Notes: a model not told the origin generated them from the sequence alone. Numbered from the stretch's first letter, positions 17,066 through 25,659 are shown. The stretch: 64,000 nucleotides of DNA from Pseudahrensia aquimaris (GCF_042676045.1 NZ_JBHTJV010000005.1:124001-188000); one strand, 5' to 3'. Translations and numbers: made by a program.

Positions 17066-17978
17066 CTTGATAGTTCACCGGCTGGATGAATTTCGGATCC
17101 TCGTGCCAATTCCAATAAAGCTGCGAAAGCTGACTGGTGACCGGACCGGCCACGCCGTTGGAAAACACGCGCTCGTTCATCTGCACAACAGCGACGACAC
17201 CGCCGCCGGTTGTCGTGGCAAACACTTCATCCGCTTCCATCATTTCGGCCAGCAGAACGTCTTCTTCCACGCACTCAATCCCACACGCCGCGCACATTTC
17301 AATTGCCGTCCGGCGGGTAATGCCCTCCAACATGCCTCGGCGTGGCGTGCGAACGATACCATCCTTGACCATGAAAATGTTGAAGCCCGGCCCCTCGGTC
17401 ACATTGCCATTTGTATCGACCAAAACCGTGTTGTCGTAGTGCGCTTGCTTCGCCGCGATCAGCCCTTGGGTGAAATCGCCCCAATGGTAATTCTTTGCAG
17501 TCGGGTCGACCGCTTCCGGCGCGATACGTTGCACGAAATCCGGCACCATCAGCTTCACGCCCCGCGCCACCATTTCCTCGGTGAACACCCAGACAAACGG
17601 CACGCACCATGCGTAGAAATGGTTGATGCAATCGCGCGGATCGCGGCTGCCGGGAATGCCCGGCACGCCGCGGCTTGCCACCAGCGAAACATAAGAGCGC
17701 TGCAAGCCCGACCGGGCGACGATAGCGTGAAGGATCTCCCGCATTTCACTGCGCGTCTGCGGCACATCCAGATGCAATTTGGCTATGCTTTCAAAGAAGC
17801 GATCGAGATAATCATCCATGCGGAAGAACACCCCATCCCAAACATGCACCACGTCATAGGTGATGTCGGAATGGGTCAGCCCCCAATCGAGCACCGAGAT
17901 TTTCGCGTCCGCAATCGGCACGATCTCTCCCGCCATCCAAGCGGCGCCTTTGGAGAAATCGGGACCGACAGCGTCCAT
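17052..17978 (-). CDS. Class IV aminotransferase related to (R)-amine transaminases/BCAT
   Basis: Fold-type IV PLP transaminase of 308 residues. The PLP lysine is K162 (DPTAKNYHWGDF), the ring-nitrogen glutamate is E195 (TEGPGFNIF), and the phosphate loop is GITRRTA. The N-terminal half (AWMAGEIVPIADA, THSDITYDVVHVWDG) closely resembles what I recall of fungal and bacterial (R)-selective amine transaminases, but the substrate loop reads YVSLVASRG rather than the FVELIVTRG of the Aspergillus enzyme. Specificity (branched-chain, D-amino or R-amine) is open. It follows the class I aminotransferase gene by 4 bases on the same strand, indicating cotranscription. It converges on the sigma factor gene with a 14-base overlap. 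Confidence 0.85.
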   Translation of the reverse strand: MDAVGPDFSKGAAWMAGEIVPIADAKISVLDWGLTHSDITYDVVHVWDGVFFRMDDYLDRFFESIAKLHLDVPQTRSEMREILHAIVARSGLQRSYVSLVASRGVPGIPGSRDPRDCINHFYAWCVPFVWVFTEEMVARGVKLMVPDFVQRIAPEAVDPTAKNYHWGDFTQGLIAAKQAHYDNTVLVDTNGNVTEGPGFNIFMVKDGIVRTPRRGMLEGITRRTAIEMCAACGIECVEEDVLLAEMMEADEVFATTTGGGVVAVVQMNERVFSNGVAGPVTSQLSQLYWNWHEDPKFIQPVNYQVSGE

Positions 17979-17982
17979 CAGT

Positions 17983-19185
17983 TCAGCTCAGCGAAGCGCA
18001 AAAATTCTGAATGCGCTCGCAGGCTTTCGTCAGGCTTTCCGTGTCCGTCGCATAGGAAATGCGGAAGTTCGGCCCCAGCCCGAAAGCCGAACCATGAACC
18101 ACGGCCACGCCTTCCTGCTCCAGCAGCGCGGTGACGAAATCCTCGTCATTCTCCAGCACTTTGCCATCTTTGGTCTTCTTTCCCATCAGCTTTTCACAAG
18201 ACGGGAACACGTAGAAAGCGCCATCCGGGCGCGGGCAATCCAGACCCGTGGCTTGGTTCAGCATCGAGACCACCAGATCACGGCGCTCTTCAAAAACCTT
18301 GCGCGAATCGTGGACATAATCCTGCGGGCCGTTCAGCGCCTCCACCGCCGCCCATTGCGCAATCGAACAAGCGCCCGATGTCTGCTGCCCCTGAATCATG
18401 TCCATCGCCTTGATCAGTTGCAGCGGTCCTGCCGCATAGCCAATGCGCCAGCCCGTCATGGCATAGGCCTTCGACACCCCGTTCATCGTCAGCGTCCGGT
18501 CGTATAGCGCAGGCTCTACCTCGACAGGTGTTGCGAATTTGAAATCGCCGTAGACGAGATGCTCATACATATCGTCGGTGAGCACCCAAACGTGCGGATG
18601 GCGCATCAGCACATCCGTCAGCGCCTTCAGTTCTTCATGGCTATAAGCCGCGCCGGATGGGTTGGACGGCGAGTTGAACATGAACCATTTGGTTTTCGGC
18701 GTGATCGCGGCTTCCAGATCTTCAGGGCGCAGCTTGAATTCGTTTTCGAGCGTGGTTTCCACAAACACGTTCTCGCCACCGCAAATCGCCACCATTTCAG
18801 GGTATGAAACCCAGTAAGGCGTCGGAATAATAACCTCATCGCCGGGGTTCAGCGTGGCCGCAAAGGCGTTGAACAAAACCTGCTTGCCGCCCGTACCGAC
18901 GATCACCTGCGCCGGCTCATAATCCAGCCCGTTCTCGCGCTTGAACTTGTCGGCGATCGCCTTACGCAATTCGGGAATGCCGGAGACGGGCGTGTATTTC
19001 GTCTCGCCGCGATCCATCGCCGCTTTTGCCGCGTCCTTGATGTTGTCCGGCGTGTCAAAATCCGGCTCGCCCGCGCCCAGCCCGATCACATCCATCCCCG
19101 CCGCCTTCAACTCCCGCGCCTTCTGCGCAACGGCAATCGTGGCAGAGGGTTTTACGCGCGAAAGGCTATCGGCAAGAAATGCCAT
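17983..19185 (-). CDS. Class I aminotransferase, aspartate aminotransferase type
   Basis: Fold-type I PLP enzyme of 400 residues, subgroup I-gamma (aspartate/prephenate aminotransferase-like). Landmarks: GAGEPDFDTP (residues 37-46), cofactor-binding GGKQVLFN (99-106), NSPSNPSG (171-178), the Schiff-base lysine K239 in NGVSKAYAMTGWRIGY, and the C-terminal arginine in PNFRISYA that binds the substrate carboxylate. It should interconvert aspartate and oxaloacetate and may also transaminate prephenate. The tandem class IV enzyme directly downstream suggests a shared amino-acid role (inference). Confidence 0.94.
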   Translation of the reverse strand: MAFLADSLSRVKPSATIAVAQKARELKAAGMDVIGLGAGEPDFDTPDNIKDAAKAAMDRGETKYTPVSGIPELRKAIADKFKRENGLDYEPAQVIVGTGGKQVLFNAFAATLNPGDEVIIPTPYWVSYPEMVAICGGENVFVETTLENEFKLRPEDLEAAITPKTKWFMFNSPSNPSGAAYSHEELKALTDVLMRHPHVWVLTDDMYEHLVYGDFKFATPVEVEPALYDRTLTMNGVSKAYAMTGWRIGYAAGPLQLIKAMDMIQGQQTSGACSIAQWAAVEALNGPQDYVHDSRKVFEERRDLVVSMLNQATGLDCPRPDGAFYVFPSCEKLMGKKTKDGKVLENDEDFVTALLEQEGVAVVHGSAFGLGPNFRISYATDTESLTKACERIQNFCASLS

Positions 19186-19349
19186 GGGTCTTCTCCAGAT
19201 GATTTTTCAAGGGCAAGGCCAGACGGCCAAAAACGACGCGAACCTATGCGGGAATGGGGGCTAGGGCAAGGTGGGAGAAGCTCGAAACCCTTGCTTAAGC
19301 GCGTGTTTGCGCCGAGGGTGGATCGGCCCTGCGAAATTTGGAAAGTCTT

Positions 19350-19742
19350 ATGAAAAAAGTCGCATTAGCGCTCATCGCCCTAATTGCTTTGCTGCACTTC
19401 TACATCGCTTGGTTTGAAATGTTCGCATGGACAACGCGTGGGCCAAGAGTTTTTGACACGTTTCCGCCAGAACTGTTCGAACAAACTGTCCAGATGGCCG
19501 CCAATCAAGGCATCTACAATGCCTTTTTAGCCGTCGGCCTTGTATGGGCGTTGCTGATCAAAGACCTCAAGTGGCAACGCAACGTGGCAACCTGCTTCTT
19601 AGGATTCGTCATCACCGCAGGTGTGGTTGCCGCCATAACGGTATCATTTAGGCCCGGTCTGGTTCAGATCGTTCCGGCAACAATCGCGCTCGTCCTTCTT
19701 CATCTTTCTTCGAGATCGACCAGCGCAATGCAAAAATCGTGA
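19350..19742 (+). CDS. DUF1304 family membrane protein
   Basis: A 130-residue protein with four hydrophobic helices (MKKVALALIALIALLHFYIAW at the N-terminus, then about residues 47-65, 75-95 and 100-120). The LHFYIAWFEMFAW and ANQGIYNAFLAVGLVWAL segments are typical of DUF1304, whose function is unknown. ATG 19350 is preferred over an in-frame ATG at 19338 because it opens with MKK at the first helix. It stands alone and is divergent from the class I aminotransferase gene. Confidence 0.82.
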   Translation: MKKVALALIALIALLHFYIAWFEMFAWTTRGPRVFDTFPPELFEQTVQMAANQGIYNAFLAVGLVWALLIKDLKWQRNVATCFLGFVITAGVVAAITVSFRPGLVQIVPATIALVLLHLSSRSTSAMQKS

Positions 19743-19898
19743 GAAAGCTCAAACGGTTCAAAACACGTTCGATTAAGTTAAGTTTCCAAAACTTTGAAAA
19801 CCGACAGACAAACTGCACCTTTGTGTGTGGCTTCATCAATGATCACATGGAACTGTGCTAATACTAGCGCCGCTCAAAACCTCAAGTAGCCGAAAAAT

Positions 19899-20321
19899 AT
19901 GATTGCATATGTCACAGTTGGAGCGAATGATATGGAGAAGGCAGAGCGCTTTTACTCTGCATTCCTGCTTGGTCTCGGTTACCGTCTCGAACAGTATCAT
20001 GGTGACTTAAGTTATGTGCTGCCGATGCAGGCAGGCCAGACATCGCCTCAACCAGATTTTTACGTCAAATCACCTTTCAATGGACACTCCGCATCTGCTG
20101 GCAATGGCAGCATGGTCGCGTTTGAGGCGCCATCACAGAAACACGTGCGGGAGCTCCATCATGCTGCGCTAACCGCAGGCGGCTCTGACGAAGGACAGCC
20201 CGGCTTTCGCAAATCGTATGGGTCCAATTTCTATGTTGGCTACCTTCGCGACCCGGATGGCAATAAAATCGCGCTGTTTTCAAACAATGCTGATGAACCG
20301 GGGCGCAACGAACAACGGTAA
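19899..20321 (+). CDS. VOC (glyoxalase/bleomycin-resistance) superfamily protein
   Basis: A 140-residue single-copy VOC domain protein: beta-alpha-beta-beta-beta units with the start MIAYVTVGANDMEKAERFYSAFL, a central FVAFEAPSQKHVRELHHAALTAGG and the closing FYVGYLRDPDGNKIALF. Candidate metal ligands of the DPDGN region are present, but the first-strand His of glyoxalase I is replaced by T/V. Small VOC proteins of this type have diverse or unknown activities. The upstream 155 bases contain no clear gene. Confidence 0.87.
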   Translation: MIAYVTVGANDMEKAERFYSAFLLGLGYRLEQYHGDLSYVLPMQAGQTSPQPDFYVKSPFNGHSASAGNGSMVAFEAPSQKHVRELHHAALTAGGSDEGQPGFRKSYGSNFYVGYLRDPDGNKIALFSNNADEPGRNEQR

Positions 20322-20508
20322 ATCTCGTTCCGACGAGACATAACCGGCAATCCTGATCCAAAAGCAGCCCGATCCAACACCCAAACTCAAATTGCACGAA
20401 CCCAATGATAGCCCTTCCGAACACTTTGAAAGAGCTTGTCAGAAACAGACATTTATACATAGACTTCCAACGGGGCGTGGATGGAAAAACCACGAAGGGA
20501 TGGAAGAA

Positions 20509-21027
20509 ATGGAAATCGGAATCAAAATTGTGCGCAGCCACCTTTGGGTGATTGCGCTCACCATAGCGGCCCTCACAGCCCTGCCCGCTCTCACCACATC
20601 CGCCTATGCCAGCGCCTGCGTCATCAATGTGGCACGTGGTGATGTTTTGAACATGCGCCAGCGGCCTACGTCCCGCTCACCCATCGTGCGTGCCATTCCA
20701 CCCCGCGCCTGCAACATCCGCCTACGCGGCCAATATCAAGGCAATTGGGGGCGCGTGACCTATCGCGGACAGACCGGCTGGGTGAACATGCGCTTTATTG
20801 ACGAAGGCGGCGATGAGGACGGCGCGATCCCCGCTTCTTTCTGCGTGAACACACCGGGCGATACGCTGAACTTCCGCTCCGGCCCCGGCACAGGCTTTCG
20901 CGTGGTCGGCGTTGGCACCCATCGTCAATGCGGGTTTACCCGCCTGGCGTGTCAGGGCCGCTGGTGCCAATTGCGCGGCAACGGCTTCACCGGATGGGCC
21001 AATATGCGCTTTATGCGGGCACGCTAG
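20509..21027 (+). CDS. Exported protein with two SH3b domains
   Basis: A 172-residue protein: signal peptide or anchor at residues 8-33 (VIALTIAALTALPALTTSAYAS), then two bacterial SH3 repeats, CVINVARGDVLNMRQRPTS to GWVNMRFID and CVNTPGDTLNFRSGPGTG to GWANMRFM. Each repeat also holds cysteine pairs that could form periplasmic disulfides. Bacterial SH3 domains bind peptidoglycan or proteins in the envelope. I chose ATG 20509 because GAAGGGA lies 8 bases upstream; ATG 20500 is possible and adds three residues. Confidence 0.83.
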   Translation: MEIGIKIVRSHLWVIALTIAALTALPALTTSAYASACVINVARGDVLNMRQRPTSRSPIVRAIPPRACNIRLRGQYQGNWGRVTYRGQTGWVNMRFIDEGGDEDGAIPASFCVNTPGDTLNFRSGPGTGFRVVGVGTHRQCGFTRLACQGRWCQLRGNGFTGWANMRFMRAR

Positions 21028-21097
21028 AAAAGCTGCCAGATCGACGGAACCAAAAGTTCGGTGCGGCGTCATTTTCGCAAGAACCTGAGCGCTGGCG

Positions 21098-21112
21098 TTA
21101 ACCCTTTATTAA
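21098..21112 (+). promoter_or_regulatory. CtrA-type box
   Basis: TTAA-N7-TTAACC (21098-21101 and 21109-21114) equals the consensus recognised by the cell-cycle regulator CtrA in alphaproteobacteria. It lies about 100 bases before the small membrane protein at 21213. Confidence 0.5.
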
Positions 21113-21212
21113 CCATAAATCACACCGCCGCCGCAATTCGGCCACGCTCTGTGCGCGATTGCGCGGCATTGATAACCATAGGGTAGAAGTGACAAGGGAA
21201 AGGGTCGGAATA

Positions 21213-21377
21213 ATGCAACCACTAAGCAATTCAACGACCAACCCACAGGTCGCAGCACGTCGCATGATCGAGGCGTCCCGCCGCACCCGTGCGCGGCTGG
21301 CTTCACTTCTCACACTCACGCTGATCAGTGCGTCGGGCGTTTTACTCTGGATCAATCTCGGCGTATTGATCGCATAA
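21213..21377 (+). CDS. Small single-helix membrane protein
   Basis: A 54-residue open frame starting MQPLSNSTTNPQVAARRM with a hydrophobic C-terminal helix (LASLLTLTLISASGVLLWINLGVLIA). An AAGGGAAAGGG ribosome site stands before ATG 21213, and a basic segment (RRTRARL) precedes the helix, predicting an N-in single-pass or tail-anchored protein. It is followed after 24 bases by the DUF1499 gene and may form an operon with it. No family recognised; real coding status is likely but unproven. Confidence 0.5.
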   Translation: MQPLSNSTTNPQVAARRMIEASRRTRARLASLLTLTLISASGVLLWINLGVLIA

Positions 21378-21401
21378 CAAAACGCCGCGAGCGCCTTTTT
21401 C

Positions 21402-21956
21402 ATGATAGTTTTAAGACTTGCCAAACGCATTGCGGTTTGGTCCACCACGGTTGTGGCCGTATTGGCATTGATCGCAGCATTGGGAGTGATGATTATGGGA
21501 TGGGATAGCATTTGGGAAAAAATGGCCGGCCCTGCCGACCAGGGTCCCGTCAATTTTGCCACGCTGACGAAAACACCCAAGCCCAATCAGGCGCTTATCT
21601 GCCCCGAGGGCTTTTGCGCGGCCGCAGAGGCAAAAGGCCAAGTGGACCGCCAAAGTCCCATCTATGCGCTAAGCGCCGACCAGTTGAAGCAAGAATTGTT
21701 GAGATCGCTGGAAACGGAAAACGACCTCACCCGTGTCGATGACGAGAGTGAAGAAAACCGTATGCGCTTTGTTCAAAGAACAGCGCGACTGCGTTTTCCA
21801 GATTCAATCCGCGTTGAAATTGTGCCGCTCTCCAATGGCCGCTCCAGCATCGCACTTTACAGCCAAAGCCAGATTGGAACGTCCGATCTCGGCGTCAACG
21901 CAAAGCGAATGAACCGCTGGCTGAAGCGTCTCGCCCAGTTTGAAGCAAAAGTCTAA
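21402..21956 (+). CDS. DUF1499 domain membrane protein
   Basis: A 184-residue protein with an N-terminal membrane helix (residues 8-33) and a C-terminal DUF1499 domain (about 90-180), recognised by the RFVQRTARLRFPDSIRVEIV stretch and the terminal SQSQIGTSDLGVNAKRMNRWLKRL. DUF1499 proteins are widespread and of unknown function, often membrane-linked. The C-terminus meets the convergent histidine kinase gene with a 4-base overlap. Confidence 0.8.
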   Translation: MIVLRLAKRIAVWSTTVVAVLALIAALGVMIMGWDSIWEKMAGPADQGPVNFATLTKTPKPNQALICPEGFCAAAEAKGQVDRQSPIYALSADQLKQELLRSLETENDLTRVDDESEENRMRFVQRTARLRFPDSIRVEIVPLSNGRSSIALYSQSQIGTSDLGVNAKRMNRWLKRLAQFEAKV

Positions 21957-23311
21957 GCGGGCAGACGCAACGTTACCCGCAAGCCGCCAAGCGGTGAGTC
22001 ATCCAGTTCAATCTGCCCGCCATGACGGTGCACAATATCCCGCGCAATCGACAGGCCAAGGCCGGTGCCGGATTCGTCCAGATTACGCGCCTCATCCAGC
22101 CGCACAAACGGTCTGAACACGGCCTCGCGGCTGCCTTCGGCAATGCCGGGGCCGTTGTCATCAAAATGCAGGAACAGCCATTTTTTGTTGCGAAAACCAT
22201 GAACTTTGACCGTGTCGGCATAGCGAAAAGCATTCGACACCACGTTGGACAAGACACGCGAAAAGGCAGTTGGGCGCACATGAATCGTGGGATCACCGCT
22301 GAAGTCAGAGGACCATGTTTTGCCAGACGTTTCCGCTTCCCCTTCAAACCGCGCCAGCATTTCTGTCAGCGATACGTCCATCGCTTCTTCGCCCGTGTCG
22401 CCGCGTGCGAAGTCTAGATAGCCCTGCAACATGTTCTGCATGTCGTTGACGTCTTCCGTCAGCGCCTCGGTTTCGCGGCTCTGTGGAACAAGCGCCAGTT
22501 GCAAGCGAAAGCGCGTCAGCACGGTGCGCAGATCGTGGCTCACCCCGGCAAGCATCGCCGTGCGCTGCTCAATCGAACGCTCCACACGCTCCCGCATTTC
22601 CAGAAATGACACCGTCGCGCGGCGAACTTCCGCTGCACCCCGAGGCCGAAAATCCTCCGGCACAGGTTGCCCACGCCCAAATCGATCTGCGGCATCAGCG
22701 AGCCGCTGAATGGGCCTGATTTGATTGCGCAAGAACAACACAGCAATGGTCAACAGCACAAAAGCCGCCCCCACCATCCACAACAGAAAGATATGCGTGT
22801 TGGAAGCAGAAGCCTGACTTCGGCGGACAAAAAAGCGGATAACGTCATCACCGAGCTTGATGCGAATTTCCAACAATCCCGAGTTGCCCACCGTGTCGAT
22901 CCAAAAGGGGCGCTTAAGCTGCCGGGTAATCTGCTCGGAAAGCGCGGTATCAAGAATGGAGAAAAACGGTTTCGGCGCCGGCGGCGGCAAATCTTCGTTT
23001 GGCAAAATCGTCATTTGCAACGCCAGACGCTCAGACGCGATGCGCCGCACGGTCTCAAGTTCGGTGTCCTGCGGATAGGTCTCAATCACGTCCACAAGCG
23101 CCGCAATATCGCGGACAACAGCGGTAGACAATCGGTCGGTCACGGATTGCCAGTGGCGCTCCATAAACACGAAGGTCATAACCGCTTGCAACAGAATCAT
23201 CGGCGCGACGATGATGATGAGCGAGCGACCAAACAGGCCGGTCGGCATACGGTCCGCAAGCACGCGCGAGAGCCAGCGCCATTGGCGCCGCAGCGGACGG
23301 ATGATCGTCAT
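21953..23311 (-). CDS. EnvZ-like sensor histidine kinase
   Basis: A 452-residue inner-membrane sensor kinase: membrane helices near residues 30-50 and 175-195 bracket a periplasmic domain, then HAMP (about 197-248), dimerisation/phosphoacceptor domain with H259 in SHDLRTVLTRFRLQL, and an HATPase domain with NVVSNAFRYAD (N box), DDNGPGIAE (G1) and SGTGLGLSIA (G2). The residue after HDLRT is Val, where EnvZ-type kinases normally carry Pro. The paired regulator gene lies immediately upstream. I prefer ATG 23311; a TTG at 23326 would add five residues. It converges on the DUF1499 gene. Confidence 0.9.
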   Translation of the reverse strand: MTIIRPLRRQWRWLSRVLADRMPTGLFGRSLIIIVAPMILLQAVMTFVFMERHWQSVTDRLSTAVVRDIAALVDVIETYPQDTELETVRRIASERLALQMTILPNEDLPPPAPKPFFSILDTALSEQITRQLKRPFWIDTVGNSGLLEIRIKLGDDVIRFFVRRSQASASNTHIFLLWMVGAAFVLLTIAVLFLRNQIRPIQRLADAADRFGRGQPVPEDFRPRGAAEVRRATVSFLEMRERVERSIEQRTAMLAGVSHDLRTVLTRFRLQLALVPQSRETEALTEDVNDMQNMLQGYLDFARGDTGEEAMDVSLTEMLARFEGEAETSGKTWSSDFSGDPTIHVRPTAFSRVLSNVVSNAFRYADTVKVHGFRNKKWLFLHFDDNGPGIAEGSREAVFRPFVRLDEARNLDESGTGLGLSIARDIVHRHGGQIELDDSPLGGLRVTLRLPA

Positions 23312-23344
23312 GGATATGTCGGTCAATGGCGGCGTGCCCGTGTG

Positions 23345-24079
23345 CTATTCGATGTGTAGCTTATACCCTATGCCACGCACGGTTTGCAGCCAAGTTGGGT
23401 TGCTCGGGTCGCCTTCTATTTTCCGACGCAGCCGATTGATCTGAACGTCGACGGTGCGCTCGTTTGCACCGGAATCCTCACCCGCCAAATCCATCCGCGG
23501 AACAACGTCACCCGCATTAGCGGCAAACAGCGACATGATTTCACGTTCGCGGTCGGTTAGCTTGAGGATCTGCCCGTCGCGCTTCAATTCTCGGGTCACT
23601 AAGGAAAATGCATAAGGCCCGAACAACACCTGCTCCACGTTCGGTGTCGGGTCTGGCAACACGCGCTTCATAATGGCGTTGATACGAAGCAGCAGTTCAC
23701 GTGGGTCAAACGGCTTGGGCAGATAATCGTCTGCCCCGGCTTCCAGCCCCTTAATACGCGCTTCTGTTTCGCCCAACGCCGTCAGCATCAGCACCGGAAC
23801 ATCCAATTCTTCGCGGATAGAGCGGGTGAAATCCGTGCCCGATTCGCCGGGCATCATCACATCGACAATCAACAGATCAAACCGAAGCCCCTGTAGCTTG
23901 CGCCGAGCCTCGGCGGCATCAGCTGCCGTTGTGATGCGGTAGCCCTGTTCGGCCAAAAAGCGAGAAAGCAGGTCACGGATACGGCGGTCGTCGTCGATGA
24001 CGAAGAGGTGGGGTGCATCGTCACCAGGAGGGGTTTCGCCTGCAAAAGCGCGCGGTTCGCTGCTTGCCATCGCTTCCAT
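23345..24079 (-). CDS. OmpR-family response regulator
   Basis: A 244-residue DNA-binding response regulator: receiver domain (about residues 24-140) with acidic pocket D30-D31 (VIDDD), phosphoacceptor D73 (IVDVMMPG), T/K switch residues (MLTALGE, PKPFDP), and an OmpR-type winged helix (about 155-242: LKLTDREREIMSLFAANAG, NERTVDVQINRLRRKIE, VRGIGYKL). ATG 24079 is preceded by a GGAGGAG site; the longer frame to 24127 would overlap the MarR gene. It forms an operon with the kinase downstream and probably MarR upstream. Confidence 0.93.
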   Translation of the reverse strand: MEAMASSEPRAFAGETPPGDDAPHLFVIDDDRRIRDLLSRFLAEQGYRITTAADAAEARRKLQGLRFDLLIVDVMMPGESGTDFTRSIREELDVPVLMLTALGETEARIKGLEAGADDYLPKPFDPRELLLRINAIMKRVLPDPTPNVEQVLFGPYAFSLVTRELKRDGQILKLTDREREIMSLFAANAGDVVPRMDLAGEDSGANERTVDVQINRLRRKIEGDPSNPTWLQTVRGIGYKLHIE

Positions 24080-24110
24080 AAATTCTCTCCTCCACCTTGC
24101 CCTATGGGCT

Positions 24111-24644
24111 TTATTCGAGCTGTCCAATCAGCCTGTCGACCAGATGGTGCTCTTCCTCACGGATCATTCCGTATAGAAATCTCTCCACCAAAACCCGCTC
24201 TTGCGGCGCAATGTTTGCCAAAGCGTTGTGGATGCGAACAGATTGTCGATGGGTCAAATCAACGGAAAGATTGCGGCCTTTTTCAGTCGGGTGCAGCAAT
24301 CGCCTGCGGCCATCAGTTGGGCTCGGCAATTGGACGAGAAACCCGCCATCCACCAATTCGCGCAAAACCGGCCCGAGGCTTTGCTTTGTAATGCGCAAAA
24401 CCTCCAGCAATTCCGCCACCGAAAGCCCCGGCTCACGGTTTACAAAATGAAGTACCCGGTGGTGCGCGCGCCCAAATCCATACTCAGCCAGCATTTCATC
24501 AGCATCAGTCACGAAGTCGCGGTAAGCAAAGAAGAACAACTCAATCATCCGCAAATCGACGCCATCTGCAAATTCGAGCGGCTTTACAACCGGTTTTGCG
24601 TCTTTTTCGTCGTAAAACGGTTGTCTTGTGGCAAGTTCCGGCAC
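24111..24644 (-). CDS. MarR family transcriptional regulator
   Basis: A 177-residue winged-helix regulator of the MarR/SlyA type. Helix-turn-helix with wing: LSVAELLEVLRITKQSLGPVLRELVDGGFLVQLPSPTDGRRRLLHPTEKG. The GTG at 24644 is the best start because AAAGGTGA stands 4-11 bases before it; the frame continues to a TTG at 24659. It is divergent from ilvE, with 114 bases between them, and upstream of the two-component genes. A GTCA-N7-TGAC repeat lies in the shared region and might be its operator. Confidence 0.88.
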   Translation of the reverse strand: MPELATRQPFYDEKDAKPVVKPLEFADGVDLRMIELFFFAYRDFVTDADEMLAEYGFGRAHHRVLHFVNREPGLSVAELLEVLRITKQSLGPVLRELVDGGFLVQLPSPTDGRRRLLHPTEKGRNLSVDLTHRQSVRIHNALANIAPQERVLVERFLYGMIREEEHHLVDRLIGQLE

Positions 24645-24664
24645 TTTTTCACCTTTCAAAATAC

Positions 24665-24739
24665 GTCAGGTAGGTTGACATATTTTTTCAGCCATTCATA
24701 GTCCCCGTCCGATCTTGGATGCGGGCAAACGTTCCCGCA
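24665..24739 (+). promoter_or_regulatory. ilvE promoter with overlapping inverted repeat and leader hairpin
   Basis: TTGACA (24675-24680) and CATAGT (24697-24702), 16-base spacer. GTCA-GGTAGGT-TGAC (24665-24679) overlaps the -35. The leader contains a 6-bp hairpin TGCGGG/CCCGCA (24720-24739). The repeat is placed to affect both ilvE and the divergent MarR gene. Confidence 0.5.
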
Positions 24740-24758
24740 AGTTTGAAAGACTAGAACA

Positions 24759-25634
24759 ATGGCTGGCGTTTCCTTCGACAAACTGGATGGTGTTATCTGG
24801 TATAACGGCGAATTTGTGAAATGGGAGGACGCACAAGTCCACGTGCTCACACACGGCTTGCACTATGCATCGTCGGTGTTTGAAGGCGAACGCGCCTATG
24901 GTGGCGAGATTTTCGAACTCACCAAACACTCGCAACGCTTACACGACTCCGCCAAAATGATGGGTTTCGAAATCCCCTATTCGGTTCAGGAGCTTGACGA
25001 CGCCTGTCGCGAAACGCTCAAGCGCCAAGGCTTAACCAACGCCTATGTGCGCCCAATCGCTTGGCGCGGTTCGGAAATGATGGGCGTTTCGGCACAGCAC
25101 AACTCCATCAACACCGCTATCGCCGTTTGGGACTGGCCCAGCTATTTCGATCCTGAGCAGAAGATGAAGGGCATTCGCCTCGACATCGCAGAATGGAAAC
25201 GCCCCGATCCGGCGACAATCCCCTGCAAGGCCAAAGCAGCCGGTCTCTACATGATCTGCACGCTCTCCAAACACGCAGCTGAAGCCAAGGGCTATGCCGA
25301 CGCGCTGATGTTCGACTATCGCGGGCAAATCGCGGAAGCCACGGGCGCGAACGTGTTCTTCACCCAAGGCAACGAAATCCACACGCCAACGCCAGATTGT
25401 TTCCTCGACGGCATCACCCGCCAAACAGTGATCGGGCTGGCGAAAAAGCGCCAGTTCAAAGTGATTGAACGCGCCATCATGCCAGACGAAATGGCAACGT
25501 TTGAGGAGTGCTTTATCACAGGCTCAGCAGCCGAAGTGACGCCTGTTTCCGAAATCGGCCCTTATAATTTCCAGCCCGGCGCGATCTGCAAACAGATGGT
25601 GGAGGACTACACCGCAGCAGTTACACCGAAATAG
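24759..25634 (+). CDS. ilvE: Branched-chain amino acid aminotransferase
   Basis: Class IV transaminase of 291 residues that interconverts leucine, isoleucine and valine with their 2-oxo acids. Landmarks: ICYNGEFV-like start (VIWYNGEFVKWEDAQVHVLTHGLHYASSVFEGERAY), BCAT signature YVRPIAWRG, PLP lysine in PCKAKAAGLY, and EATGANVFF for the ring nitrogen, then the phosphate-binding GITRQTVIGLA. It is divergent from the MarR gene. The pattern matches the alphaproteobacterial IlvE type rather than the nearby (R)-transaminase-like paralogue at 17052. Confidence 0.95.
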   Translation: MAGVSFDKLDGVIWYNGEFVKWEDAQVHVLTHGLHYASSVFEGERAYGGEIFELTKHSQRLHDSAKMMGFEIPYSVQELDDACRETLKRQGLTNAYVRPIAWRGSEMMGVSAQHNSINTAIAVWDWPSYFDPEQKMKGIRLDIAEWKRPDPATIPCKAKAAGLYMICTLSKHAAEAKGYADALMFDYRGQIAEATGANVFFTQGNEIHTPTPDCFLDGITRQTVIGLAKKRQFKVIERAIMPDEMATFEECFITGSAAEVTPVSEIGPYNFQPGAICKQMVEDYTAAVTPK

Positions 25635-25659
25635 GCTCAATACCTGCAGCGAGGCTTGG

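Noticed and set aside
17013..18134. 373-codon frame opposite the two aminotransferase genes
   Set aside because: The minus-strand enzymes show clear catalytic motifs; this frame is His- and Arg-rich shadow sequence.
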